This document shows, one piece after another, positions 53,631 to 61,709 of a stretch of 64,000 bases of DNA. The position numbers were made by a program, and so were the translations under genes. The stretch is from assembly GCF_000258425.1 (NCBI RefSeq), contig NC_017461.1, positions 1,255,207-1,319,206 on the forward strand. Reading direction: 5' to 3'. Each line of letters opens with the position of its first letter. Position 1 is the stretch's first letter. The DNA is from Fervidicoccus fontis Kam940 (GTDB lineage Archaea > Thermoproteota > Thermoprotei_A > Sulfolobales > Fervidicoccaceae). Below the pieces are notes generated by a model, which was not told the origin of the DNA, ran no database searches, and saw nothing but the letters and a program-made list of their open reading frames with translations.

Positions 53631-53915
53631 GTGGTGTCCATGATAGACGAGAGATCCCTCCTTTCTATAGGATTCCTTTTGGTTTTCATCGGGATAATAG
53701 TCATAATGGGAGCCTTCCTCTACATGTTCATGAAATCTCCAAGCAGCAGCTCAGAAGTTCAGGGAGGAGGGATCATATTTATAGGCCCGATCCCTATCAT
53801 ATTCGGGAGCAGCAAGAATATAACGAAATCCCTCCTCATCGTGGCGATGGTCATAAGCTTAGTTCTAATAGTGGTCTACATCCTCTCATTTTTGAGAGGA
53901 TCCGGTTATCTCTGA
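53631..53915 (+). CDS. TIGR00304/DUF131 membrane protein
   Basis: A 94-residue protein with two or three helices and the family core GGGIIFIGPIPIIFGSS between them. Function unknown; conserved widely in archaea. The stop codon TGA (53913-53915) is supplied by repeat copy 3, which begins at 53912, so the last residues may differ from the ancestral end. Start is GTG 53631 or ATG 53640. Confidence 0.85.
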   Translation: MVSMIDERSLLSIGFLLVFIGIIVIMGAFLYMFMKSPSSSSEVQGGGIIFIGPIPIIFGSSKNITKSLLIVAMVISLVLIVVYILSFLRGSGYL

Positions 53916-53953
53916 CCTCCTTCCTGCCTTAAAAGGCGAGGCTTTCAGCTGTA
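53912..53953 (+). repeat. 42-bp dispersed repeat, copy 3 (IS605-end-like)
   Basis: Begins CTGACCTCCTTCCTGCCTT and ends TTTCAGCTGTA; about 39 of 42 bases match copy 1. The hairpin GCCTT/AAGGC is kept. Its first bases (CTGA) give the stop codon of the preceding gene. About 110 bp of unremarkable A+T-rich DNA follows. Confidence 0.75.
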
Positions 53954-54064
53954 ATTCCGTCATAGGTGAACCTGGTATTACTCTTATAAGGCAACTTTTT
54001 GAAATTCTCAAATAACTTTTTATTAAAAGGCGATCTCATTTTAAATTGCTCAGCCCAATTTTAG

Positions 54065-54712
54065 GTGTGGTTTTTGATCGAGCAGGAAGAAAAGACCGTC
54101 GTTGGAAGCGTATACGATAGAGTTAAGATGTTGCTTTTGAACTACGGCTCGAAGGCAGAGGAGGTCATGCTTGCTGCATTGAAGAGGGCAGAGGAGCTCG
54201 ATGCGAATGGCAACGGATTCAGGTTCGGGGACTTCGACTTTAAAGGGTTGAAGGAAAAGCTCACAGAAATGGAAGTAAAGTACAACCCGAACATCCTTCT
54301 CAGGATCATGGAGAGGGACTACTTAATAATCGAGACTACATATAAGTCCGGAAACCAGCACTGGTGGAACTTCACAGATAGAAAGGCCGTGGAGAGCATC
54401 CTCCTCTCTTCTGGAAAGAGTAGCAGGGAGAAGAGCGGAGAGGATTTGAAGTACATTTCCATTAAGGCGATGTATGCCTCTCTAGAACCGGGCAAATTGC
54501 TGGAAGCGCTCGAGTCCATCTCGAGGAAGAGGAGGCTCGACGACATAGATAAAAGGCTCTTCAAAAAGATAGTCTTTGAGGAAATGAAAAACATCGTCTC
54601 GCTTATCGAGTCGATGAAGGAGATGGAGAGCAGGTTTGAGGGTGAGCTGAAGGTCCTCTACAGAATAGTGGATCTCATAGATTCTCTATCCAACAAGTTA
54701 ATTAAGGAGTGA
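54065..54712 (+). CDS. Uncharacterised helical protein
   Basis: A 215-residue protein with GTG start. It is almost entirely alpha-helical by composition and rich in Lys/Glu/Leu. The middle (YNPNILLRIMERDYLIIETTYKSGNQHWWNF) looks like a winged-helix wing with tryptophans, and the last 60 residues may form a coiled coil. I do not recognise the family; a crenarchaeal DNA-binding or scaffold role is only a guess. No close operon partners: the TRAM gene begins 117 bp later. Confidence 0.6.
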   Translation: MWFLIEQEEKTVVGSVYDRVKMLLLNYGSKAEEVMLAALKRAEELDANGNGFRFGDFDFKGLKEKLTEMEVKYNPNILLRIMERDYLIIETTYKSGNQHWWNFTDRKAVESILLSSGKSSREKSGEDLKYISIKAMYASLEPGKLLEALESISRKRRLDDIDKRLFKKIVFEEMKNIVSLIESMKEMESRFEGELKVLYRIVDLIDSLSNKLIKE

Positions 54713-54828
54713 TGAGAATTTTAGATTTAATTGTATAGGACTTGTTTGGGTCAGCAGATTATGAATAAAATAAATCATGTAGAAGAAAAAATCAGGTCTT
54801 CTTCTAATAAAGCCTTGGTGATAAATGA

Positions 54829-55125
54829 ATGACTAAGTACAGAGACCACAAGGAAGTATACACCAGAGACTACTCGAGGTGGAGCGTCTACCCGAAAATT
54901 CCTAAGCCGGAAGAGTACCAAGCACAGGAAAAGCTGAGACCGGGATCCGAAATTACGATCGAGATAAGGGATATAGATGAGAAGGGAAGAGGAGTAGGGT
55001 ACTACAACAGGACTGTGATTAGGGTCAACGGCGGCGGTACGGTTGGCGATAAGGTGAGGGTGAAGATAACAGAGAGGAGAGATAATGAGGCATACGCTGA
55101 TATAGTAGAGTGGCTTCAGAAATAG
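54829..55125 (+). CDS. TRAM domain protein
   Basis: A 98-residue protein. Residues 35-95 form a TRAM domain (GSEITIEIRDIDEKGRGVGYYNRTVIRVNGGGTVGDKVRVKITERRDNEAYADIVE), a small RNA-binding beta barrel. The N-terminal 30 residues are charged and probably disordered. Stand-alone TRAM proteins of archaea have been reported to bind RNA as chaperones. TATA-like elements lie in the A+T-rich gap before it. Confidence 0.85.
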   Translation: MTKYRDHKEVYTRDYSRWSVYPKIPKPEEYQAQEKLRPGSEITIEIRDIDEKGRGVGYYNRTVIRVNGGGTVGDKVRVKITERRDNEAYADIVEWLQK

Positions 55126-55240
55126 CCCGCATTTTTATTTTCAGATAAAAAAGCATTTTTTAGAACTTAATTTTAATAACATCTATTTTTTAAAATTAGA
55201 GTGTTTCTTGTAAACGCGCGAGATAACACTGCATGGCAAG

Positions 55241-56023
55241 GTGAACCAAATTTTGGAGAAGGGAAAGAAGGTTTACAGGAAGAAGGTTTCCGTCGCAATA
55301 GATGTGCTGAGCGAGGCTCTCGAGAGAGGGGAAATAAGCAGGGAGGAGATGGCTGAGCTCCTCAGGAAGAAGTACAGAGAGAATAAGATCTCCCCGTTCA
55401 GAGGGATAGCCCTTCCTTCTGACATCTACGATAAGGAGCTCGCGACGCTTTACGTTATAGGGAAGTACGGCATGGGGGTTATGTACGACTATCCCGAATT
55501 TTTCGAGAGCGTCTTTTCAAAGGAGATGGAATATGAGAGGGCTATAGAGGTCCTCTCCAGCGACGCATCAGATGAGGAGAAGAGGAAGATCGTGAGCGGA
55601 ATATTCGGCGGTATACCATCGAGCAACGATGTGGCCAGAATGCTGAGGATAGCGTTCACGAAGGTTATCTTCGGCTTCGCTGAGGAGAAGGAGCTGCTCG
55701 ATCTCTTTTCTGCGATAAAAAGGGCTCTTCCTGAGTGCGAGAAGGATGTGAGCAACTTCGCCAGGTTCTACATAGGCTTCAAAATTGCAGAGAAGATAAC
55801 GATAGGTGAGATAAAGAGCAGGGTTGAAAAGGAGGCTACAAAGCAGGCGATGAACTTGAGCGTGAACTTGGGAATGAACATGCCGGACGACAAGTACATT
55901 TACGTCATCGCAAGGAAGGTCTTTAAGGTCCCCGAGGAGATTCTGGAAAGAGTTCTGAGCGTGAAGGAAAGAGGAGGGAAGGGGGAGGAGAGGAATGAAG
56001 CTCACGAAGAGGATAGCGAATGA
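55241..56023 (+). CDS. DUF2192 family protein
   Basis: A 260-residue helical protein with GTG start, of a family I know from crenarchaea. It begins with VYRKKVSVAIDVLSEALERGEISREEMAELLRKKYRE and contains SPFRGIALPSDIYDKELATLYVIGKYGMGV. Function unknown. The last 29 bp overlap the following MDR-like gene, and a third gene overlaps that, so the three form one translational unit. Confidence 0.75.
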   Translation: MNQILEKGKKVYRKKVSVAIDVLSEALERGEISREEMAELLRKKYRENKISPFRGIALPSDIYDKELATLYVIGKYGMGVMYDYPEFFESVFSKEMEYERAIEVLSSDASDEEKRKIVSGIFGGIPSSNDVARMLRIAFTKVIFGFAEEKELLDLFSAIKRALPECEKDVSNFARFYIGFKIAEKITIGEIKSRVEKEATKQAMNLSVNLGMNMPDDKYIYVIARKVFKVPEEILERVLSVKERGGKGEERNEAHEEDSE

Positions 56024-56876
56024 ATACGGTGGAGTCGTGCTGGAAGATTCCCCCATTCCTCCTCTTCTCACCAGAGAGGATGATGTACTGATCAAAGCTG
56101 AAAGGATACTCCTTACTCCCATTGACCACATGTGCATGAAGGGGTACTTGTTAGCAAAAGCGAGGGGTACTCTCGGGACATTTGCTTACGGAAGGGCTCT
56201 TGAGTCTAAGGAGTTGAGCGGGTCGCCTGAGTTCTCAACGTACCCCAACTCGTGCGACTGCTTTCCTATCATCTCTAGGGAGGGGGTCGGCTACTTCCAT
56301 ACGACCTTCCCTTCAAAATGCGCGAAGGTCCCCCCGAGGGGGCTCGAGGCCAAGGAGTTCTTCTTCATTTACGATCTGATCCTTGAGATCGAGAGGACGA
56401 GCGAGGGTAGAGTGCTGGTGGTTGGGGGGGAGGGGCTCCAGACGCTCCTTCTCTCTCACGTTTTGGAGGGGGCTGTCTTTACGGGAATAGACGACAGGAA
56501 GTTCTTAAAGGAGGGTAGGAGAACTGTAAGCTTGGAAAATATTGAGGGCTCGAGATGGGATACGGTTGTTATAAATACTCTGAGCGTGGGAAAGGCATCT
56601 CTCGTATTGAGGAGGATAGAGGCGTCGAAAGTCGTCGTCAACCCCTTCTCTCTCTGCCTCTTCAAAGAGATCAGCATTCCCTCGAGCGGAGAGGTTGAGA
56701 TAGTCGCATCGTTTCCGAGGAGGAGCTATTATGGAGGGGAAAGATATGAAGAGCTAGAAGAGGCGAGGAGGATGTCCGGGCTCCACACTACCGCTCATGC
56801 AGGAGAGCTCAATTATCCTCTGACCTCTCCTCCGAACCAGTACTTCACGCTCATCGCGGGAAATGAGGAAAAATGA
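55995..56876 (+). CDS. Divergent medium-chain dehydrogenase-like protein
   Basis: A 293-residue protein whose layout resembles the MDR (alcohol dehydrogenase) superfamily. It has an N-terminal GroES-like part (EDDVLIKAERILLTPIDHMCMKGY, where the family usually has a catalytic Cys or Asp then GHE), then RVLVVGGEGLQTLLLSH as the Rossmann turn. The catalytic zinc ligands are not evident, so it may be non-catalytic. It lies between DUF2192 and a membrane protein with overlaps on both sides. Function unknown. Confidence 0.5.
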   Translation: MKLTKRIANEYGGVVLEDSPIPPLLTREDDVLIKAERILLTPIDHMCMKGYLLAKARGTLGTFAYGRALESKELSGSPEFSTYPNSCDCFPIISREGVGYFHTTFPSKCAKVPPRGLEAKEFFFIYDLILEIERTSEGRVLVVGGEGLQTLLLSHVLEGAVFTGIDDRKFLKEGRRTVSLENIEGSRWDTVVINTLSVGKASLVLRRIEASKVVVNPFSLCLFKEISIPSSGEVEIVASFPRRSYYGGERYEELEEARRMSGLHTTAHAGELNYPLTSPPNQYFTLIAGNEEK

Positions 56877-57295
56877 GGAAGAAATGCGGATTTCTCTTTA
56901 AATTCACAGCCTTTCTGCTCCAGTTTGTCATTTCCGGCTCCTCCCTCCTCGCCGCCCTCTTCTACCTCTCATCCTATTACACGCTTTCATACTTCTTCCT
57001 CTTTTTATATGTCTTCATGAACCTCCTTCAATCTCTCGTCCACATCTTCATTTACACGAATTTCAGCGGTGAGCAGATTTCCTTAAAGAGGGGGCTAGGC
57101 ATAACTGCACTTTCTCTCTTGACTTTAGGATCCTATCCACTCGCGCTCTATGCGGGAAGGAAGGCGAGGAACGCGCTTTTCATCCTCTCGATCGCCCTCT
57201 CGCTCTCGTTCATGTCATCTTATTGGTATTACCTCTTCCTAGACAAGATGTTCTCGAGGAGAGAGGAGTACCAGGGGATCATATTCTCGATGTAG
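56873..57295 (+). CDS. Uncharacterised four-helix membrane protein
   Basis: A 140-residue protein with four predicted membrane helices (residues about 7-30, 38-60, 70-90, 100-122). It is rich in aromatic and Ser/Leu residues and has basic loops (FKF, RKARN). Not recognised. Start ATG overlaps the preceding stop (ATGA), implying coupling with the DUF2192/MDR-like pair. The gene ends 77 bp before asnS. Confidence 0.6.
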   Translation: MRKKCGFLFKFTAFLLQFVISGSSLLAALFYLSSYYTLSYFFLFLYVFMNLLQSLVHIFIYTNFSGEQISLKRGLGITALSLLTLGSYPLALYAGRKARNALFILSIALSLSFMSSYWYYLFLDKMFSRREEYQGIIFSM

Positions 57296-57372
57296 AATTC
57301 GATAGAAAATGGAAAGCTTAAAAATAGAGACCTCTTAAATTATATTTAATTCATGCCGAAAGGTGGAAAGTA

Positions 57373-58665
57373 ATGCGCTTTTATAAGATAAGTGACCTCT
57401 TCTCGATGGAGGATGGAAGTGAGGTCTCGATAAGAGGTTGGATACACAGGAAGTTCCAGGTAGGGAAGAAGATATTCATAAGAGTGAGAGACTCCTCTGG
57501 AGTCATTCAGTGCGTAATAGAAGAGGGAGTTGTTGGAAAGGAGAAGTTCAATGAGTTTGAAGGGGCGAAGAGGGAAAGCAGCGTAGTAGTTTCAGGGAAG
57601 CTCAGGACGGATGAAAGGGCACCGGGAGGAAAGGAAATGTATGTCAGTGAAGGGAAGGTCGTCGGCTTCGCTGATGACTTCCCGATAAAGGGATATGAGG
57701 GAGTGGAGTTCCTATTGGACAACAGGCATCTTTGGCTCAGGAGCACATATCTGACAAACGTAATGAAGGTAAAGCACACGGCGCTCAAGCTTCTGAGGGA
57801 GTTCCACACGCAGGAGGGGTGGTGGGAGGTCACGCCTCCGATAATTACTTCCTCCGCAGTAGAAGGTGGGGCAACCCTGTTCAAGGTTGACTACTTCGGG
57901 GAGCCTGCGTACTTGAGCCAGAGCGCCCAGTTCTATTTAGAGGTCCTGATCTATTCCCTTGAGAAAGTTTTTGCGCTGACTCCGAGCTTTAGGGCGGAGA
58001 AGTCGAGGACGAGGAGGCACCTCTCCGAGTACTACCACTTCGAGATAGAGGGAGCCTGGATGGACATGGAGGAGCTGATGAAATTCACTGAGAGGACTGT
58101 TGAATACGTAGTTCAGAACCTGATCGATGAGAGGCAGAAGGAGCTTGAAGACCTCGGGAGGGATATAGAGAGCTTGAAGAGGGTAAAGGCCCCGTTTGAG
58201 AGGATCACCTACACTAAAGCAATCGAATTTCTCAAGCAGAATGGCGTCAACATAGAGTGGGGCAATGATTACGGCGCGGATGAGGAGGCTATGCTCACGA
58301 AGCTATTCGACAGGCCCTTCTTCGTCACGCACTTCCCGAAGACTATAAAGCCGTTCTACATGAAGGTTGATGAGAATGATGAGAGGGTTGTAAAGGGATT
58401 TGACCTCTTAGCTCCTGAAGGTTATGGAGAGATAATAGGGGGGAGCCAGAGGGAGGACAGCTACGACGTTCTTCTTAAAAGGATCGTAGAGCAGGGATAC
58501 GATCCTAAGGACTACTACTGGTACCTAGATCTGAGGAAATATGGGAGCGTCCCTCATAGCGGATACGGGCTCGGAATAGAGAGATTGGTAATGTGGGTGG
58601 CTGGGCTGGAGCACATCAGAGATGCAATACCATTCCCCAGGTTCAGGGAGAGAAGCAAGCCGTGA
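57373..58665 (+). CDS. asnS: Asparaginyl-tRNA synthetase
   Basis: A 430-residue class IIb synthetase. It has an N-terminal OB-fold anticodon domain (SIRGWIHRKFQVGKKIFIRVRDSSG), motif 2 FRAEKSRTRRHLSEYYHFEIE, and motif 3 GYGLGIERLVMWVAGLEHIRDAIPFPR. The segment THFPKTIKPFYMK and the EIIGGSQRE stretch are those of AsnRS; archaeal AspRS has a different sequence here. A true AsnRS makes Asn-tRNA directly, so a transamidation route need not supply it. tRNA-Asn lies about 2 kb downstream. The stop overlaps the inferred dph6 start (GTGA). Confidence 0.88.
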   Translation: MRFYKISDLFSMEDGSEVSIRGWIHRKFQVGKKIFIRVRDSSGVIQCVIEEGVVGKEKFNEFEGAKRESSVVVSGKLRTDERAPGGKEMYVSEGKVVGFADDFPIKGYEGVEFLLDNRHLWLRSTYLTNVMKVKHTALKLLREFHTQEGWWEVTPPIITSSAVEGGATLFKVDYFGEPAYLSQSAQFYLEVLIYSLEKVFALTPSFRAEKSRTRRHLSEYYHFEIEGAWMDMEELMKFTERTVEYVVQNLIDERQKELEDLGRDIESLKRVKAPFERITYTKAIEFLKQNGVNIEWGNDYGADEEAMLTKLFDRPFFVTHFPKTIKPFYMKVDENDERVVKGFDLLAPEGYGEIIGGSQREDSYDVLLKRIVEQGYDPKDYYWYLDLRKYGSVPHSGYGLGIERLVMWVAGLEHIRDAIPFPRFRERSKP

Positions 58666-59361
58666 AGGTCGTCTGAGACGAGAGCAGGTGTTCTCTTTTC
58701 TGGTGGAAAGGACAGCAGCTTCGCGATGCACCTCGCCTACCTCATGGGATTCGAGATCTCCTCCTTCTGCTCAATAGCGCCAAAAGAAGAGGACTCTATG
58801 CTATTTCATTACCCGGCGACGAGGTTTCTCAAGGTCTTCGAAGAGGCATACGGAATTCCTCTACTCCTCCTAGAGGGGAGCGGCGATGAAATGGAGGATC
58901 TGAGAAATCTTCTCTCAGAGTGCAAAAGTGAGGGGATAGAGTACGTTGTGAGCGGAGCTCTCGCTTCAGACTACCAGAGAATCAGATATTCAATCGTCGC
59001 TGAGGAGCTCGGTCTCAAAACCCTCAACCCTCTCTGGAGGAAGGATCAGAAGGAGTACATGAAGTGGCTGATAGAGGGAGGATTTGAGTACATTATTGTA
59101 AAAATCTCCTCATTCGGCCTCCCTTTTGACCTTCTGGGAAAGACGATAACATATGAGGACACCCTCAGGATAATTTCGCTAGCTGAGAAGTACGGCTTCA
59201 ATCCCGCTTTTGAGGGTGGAGAGGCTGAGACCCTCGTTCTGGACGCTCCGCTCATGAAGAAGAGGCTTGAGGTTGAGGGTGAGAGGAGGATAGAGGGGAA
59301 TTACGTGGCATATTACGATATCCGTAATATTAAATTGGTAGAAAAGCGGAAAATCCGATGA
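58662..59361 (+). CDS. dph6: Diphthine-ammonia ligase (DPH6/MJ0570 family), frameshift at start
   Basis: About 230 residues, an ATP-pyrophosphatase of the Dph6 family that amidates diphthine on EF-2. The PP-loop LFSGGKDSS lies at 58693-58719; later motifs include YVVSGALASDYQR, TLNPLWRKDQ and PAFEGGEAETLVLDAP. The only ATG in frame (58726) is after the PP-loop, so translation must begin earlier, but no ATG, GTG or TTG is in frame between the stop at 58663-58665 and the loop. GTG 58662 (overlapping the asnS stop, GTGA) begins MKVV in another frame and meets TGA at 58674. A +1 shift at GTC-TGA joins the two. Confidence 0.75.
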
Positions 59362-59409
59362 ATAACTTTAAAAATCCCTATAGCGTATTAAAGACTGATC
59401 AATAAAGGT

Positions 59410-59847
59410 TTGGGAGAGATGGAACAGGCAGAGGAAAAAAGTAATATTAAAACAATAGATCTGCAGGATATGGTAGTTGGAAAGCACGTATACGGGAATC
59501 TCTACGACATGGATCCGAAGATATTGGGTGATGAGGAGTACATAAGGAACATAATGCTTGAAGCTGTGAAGAAGGCGAACGCAACTTTATTTGATGTGCG
59601 CAGCTGGTCCTTCCCAGGAAAGAAGGGAGGAGTGAGCGTTCTAATTCTAGTCCTCGAGAGCCACCTAGCAATCCACACGTGGACCGAGTACAGGTACGCC
59701 ACTCTTGACATCTATACATGCGGCCCTCACACTCATCCAGAAGCTGCTTTCGACTTCGTAGTTGAGAAGCTCAACCCGAAGAAGGTAGTGAAGCACAAGA
59801 CTTTTAGGCTTAGCAACGTCGAGGCTGAGCCGCTGCTGGACTACTGA
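59410..59847 (+). CDS. Pyruvoyl-dependent decarboxylase proenzyme (ArgDC/AdoMetDC family)
   Basis: A 145-residue proenzyme that cleaves itself to form a pyruvoyl group. The processing and active-site region is LESHLAIHTWTEYRYATLDIYTCG, with the Ser of ESH becoming pyruvoyl. The start KHVYGNLYDMDPKIL and the end KKVVKHKTFRLSN look more like the crenarchaeal arginine decarboxylase branch (Sulfolobus SSO0536 type) than AdoMet decarboxylase, but the two are close and I cannot separate them with certainty. It makes agmatine or the aminopropyl donor for polyamines. 3' end overlaps the convergent LOG-like gene by 38 bp. Confidence 0.8.
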   Translation: MGEMEQAEEKSNIKTIDLQDMVVGKHVYGNLYDMDPKILGDEEYIRNIMLEAVKKANATLFDVRSWSFPGKKGGVSVLILVLESHLAIHTWTEYRYATLDIYTCGPHTHPEAAFDFVVEKLNPKKVVKHKTFRLSNVEAEPLLDY

Positions 59848-60412
59848 AAAATTTCAAGCTAAAGTTTTTTGATCTCAAATGCTCAAATATTCCATCCACC
59901 ATTTTTTTAGGTTCTTCAAATATTTTTATTTCGGTGCTTCTTCTTTCATCTATATATGGAGATAGCGCTTTCAGCTCATCTGTTGGAAGTCCTAGATTGC
60001 TGAGGACGAATACAGGGATCCCCTCAGCGTATGCTACGATCGCCTCCAAAAACGTTCCCGAAGATCCTCCTAGTACTGCCAAAACTTCTGAAGATCTGAC
60101 GAAGGGAATGCTCCTTCCCCTCATGCTCATCCCGGTCCTTATCAATATTGCCTCCTTCGGGTAGTCCACATCGCTCTCCCTCTCAAGAGGGGGGAAGAGG
60201 ATCACCTTTAAGCCCTTCCTTATCGCTTCATCTACGGCGACCTTCATTATTCCCCAGTACCCTCCCAAGAGAAGATAGACCTCAATCCCCTCGCTAACAC
60301 TCCTTTGATAAACTTCATCTACAAACTCAATTGCCTTTTTCCTGTGATCTTCGCTGGAAATAGAGCTGTGGGCCGCGATTCCGATCTTCGCGATCATTTT
60401 AAAGCATCTCAT
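59810..60412 (-). CDS. LOG/TIGR00725-like Rossmann protein
   Basis: About 194-200 residues. The nucleotide-binding pattern is LLGGYWGIMKVAVDEAIRKG and, later, SSEVLAVLGGSSGTFLEAIVAYAEGIPVFVLS, the GGxxGxxxE type of the lysine decarboxylase-like (LOG) superfamily. LOG enzymes hydrolyse nucleoside monophosphates; the TIGR00725 branch is uncharacterised. Met7 (60394) is the likelier start. The C-terminus, encoded by the overlap with the decarboxylase, is low in similarity to the family. Confidence 0.75.
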   Translation of the reverse strand: MRCFKMIAKIGIAAHSSISSEDHRKKAIEFVDEVYQRSVSEGIEVYLLLGGYWGIMKVAVDEAIRKGLKVILFPPLERESDVDYPKEAILIRTGMSMRGRSIPFVRSSEVLAVLGGSSGTFLEAIVAYAEGIPVFVLSNLGLPTDELKALSPYIDERRSTEIKIFEEPKKMVDGIFEHLRSKNFSLKFFSSPAAAQPRRC

Positions 60413-60440
60413 GTTTTTTAATAAGGGGAAAAGTCAGAGG

Positions 60441-60513
60441 CGCCGGGGGGAGGGCTCGAACCTCCGACCACCGGGTTAACAGCCCGGCGCTCTACCCGCT
60501 GAGCTACCCCGGC
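60441..60513 (-). tRNA. tRNA-Asn (anticodon GUU)
   Basis: A 73-nt tRNA on the minus strand. Acceptor GCCGGGG/CCCCGGC, discriminator G, anticodon stem CCGGG/CCCGG with loop CTGTTAA (anticodon GUU), T loop TTCGAGC. CCA not encoded, no intron. Its 5' end faces the decayed Cas4-like gene. Confidence 0.96.
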
Positions 60514-60558
60514 CCTACTTCAGAACATTTAATATTATTAAGTTAAAAGGTTTTTTAA

Positions 60559-60911
60559 GCTTTTCTCGAACCCGCTGGAACTCTCTTCGAGGGTTCTGCT
60601 TTCAATTATATCCGAGACTTTCGAGAGGGAGAAGAGGAATGCAGAGACTTTGAAGACCAGCTGATAGCGTATGGTTGGCTCGTCCAGGAATCCGCGGGTG
60701 GAGTGAGACAGCTCGTGCTCTATGTTGGGAGGAGGATCGAATGGAGCGCCGAGTACAGCGGGAGCCTCCACAGGAGGGGGCATGGCTGGTTAGAAAGTTG
60801 CTTGCTCTGCGGGAGAGCAGCAGGCCTCCCCCACCTCTTAGAAATGCGAAGTGCTCGTACTGCTCCTTCAGGAGGATCTGCTTGGAAGAAGGAAATGCTA
60901 TCATCCTGTAG
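60559..60911 (+). pseudogene. Decayed Cas4/Csa1-like nuclease fragment
   Basis: Two overlapping frames together spell the C-terminal half of a Cas4-type nuclease. Frame A (60559 to about 60770) encodes DQLIAYGWLVQES..VRQLVLYVG, the QxxxYxxL motif of PD-(D/E)xK nucleases and the strands after it. Frame B (about 60770-60911) encodes LRNAKCSYCSFRRICLEEG, the C-terminal CxxCxxxxxC iron-sulfur motif. A shift is needed near 60770. The N-terminal part with the first cysteine and the catalytic Asp/Glu-Lys is missing; the frame stops at 60556, next to tRNA-Asn. Lying 2 kb from csa3 it may be a relic of a cas adaptation cluster; a virus- or plasmid-derived Cas4 is possible. Confidence 0.5.
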
Positions 60912-61007
60912 AGAGGAAGGGAGATGTGAAAGGCGGAGAGAAAGCTATTTTTCCTCCCTTAGCAGTGCATTGATCGGGAAGCAGCTTTCGACAAATCTGT
61001 TCCTTTT

Positions 61008-61290
61008 ATGAGTGAGTACAGAAGAGGGGATCAAGAGATCATCAACTTCCTCAAAAATTTGATCAGCAAGAAGATAAGGGTCTGCTTCATAAGCTCCTAC
61101 TGGAGGCTCGCTCTATACATGCAACAGTGCTCAAAGACGATGTGATGTTTCTCGAACCTTCTGAACTTATAGAGGAGAGTAGAGCATGCGCAGAGGACGC
61201 ACAGGCTTCATGCTGAATCTGGCATCCTATTGCAGCGGGATCACGATTAGAATAGGAGGAAGGGAATACGATTCAAGCCCGAGAAGATAG
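61008..61290 (+). other. Probable degenerate coding remnants
   Basis: Short protein-like pieces in different frames: a 45-codon frame from ATG 61008 (to 61145), then VLKDDVMFLEPSELIEES-like coding, then RTGFMLNLASYCSGITIR ending about 61290. Each has good codon character but none is long. I cannot name the family. The region between 60911 and 61365 looks like a gene or two broken by frameshifts. Confidence 0.35.
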
Positions 61291-61365
61291 AGGAAAAAAT
61301 CTTCAAATGCCAGAGCTGAAGGCCTCATCTCCTATTTTATTCTTACCACCAAATATTTTTCAGAT

Positions 61366-61662
61366 TCAATCATGAGGGCTACTCTTTAGCTCTAAAGCGC
61401 TTTCCTGGGAACTTTCTTTTTTATGTTGAGAGTATTCTTCTTTCTTGAAAGATGCGAGGAACTGATAGAGGCTCACTGAGACGGCGAAGAGGTTTACCAT
61501 AGCGAAGAGCACCTCTCTGCTGAAAAGTGCATAGAGGAAGAGGAAGAAGCTTCCAGCCGAGTATATTCCACTCAGAGATCTGGGAGGGATATTCTTTATT
61601 GTGGTAACCCATGCGAATGATATGAGCAGCATTCCAACAATTCCCAAGAAATCAGCGAGCAC
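61366..61662 (-). CDS. SemiSWEET/PQ-loop-like small membrane protein
   Basis: A 98-residue protein with three helices (residues about 4-20, 31-50, 52-72) and a charged Lys/Glu/Ser tail. The TIKNIPPRSLSGIYSAGSFFLFLYALFSREVLF region matches the spacing of a SemiSWEET triple-helix bundle, with LSGIYSAGSF taking the place of the TSGISLLMY stretch and Asn in AMVNLFAVSVSLYQF. The PQ dipeptide itself is absent. SemiSWEETs are dimeric sugar facilitators. GTG start with GGTGA upstream. Function is inferred from weak similarity. Confidence 0.55.
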   Translation of the reverse strand: MLADFLGIVGMLLISFAWVTTIKNIPPRSLSGIYSAGSFFLFLYALFSREVLFAMVNLFAVSVSLYQFLASFKKEEYSQHKKESSQESALELKSSPHD

Positions 61663-61709
61663 TAATTATTCACCAACAAGTTTTAAAAGGCGGAAACAGT
61701 TATAAGTTT

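Noticed and set aside
54710..54770. C box GTGATGA at the end of the 215-residue gene
   Set aside because: It overlaps the stop codon and has no D box within a reasonable distance.
60602..60904. 100-residue minus-strand frame opposite the Cas4-like fragment
   Set aside because: Composition is poor and the plus strand carries the recognisable Cas4 motifs.
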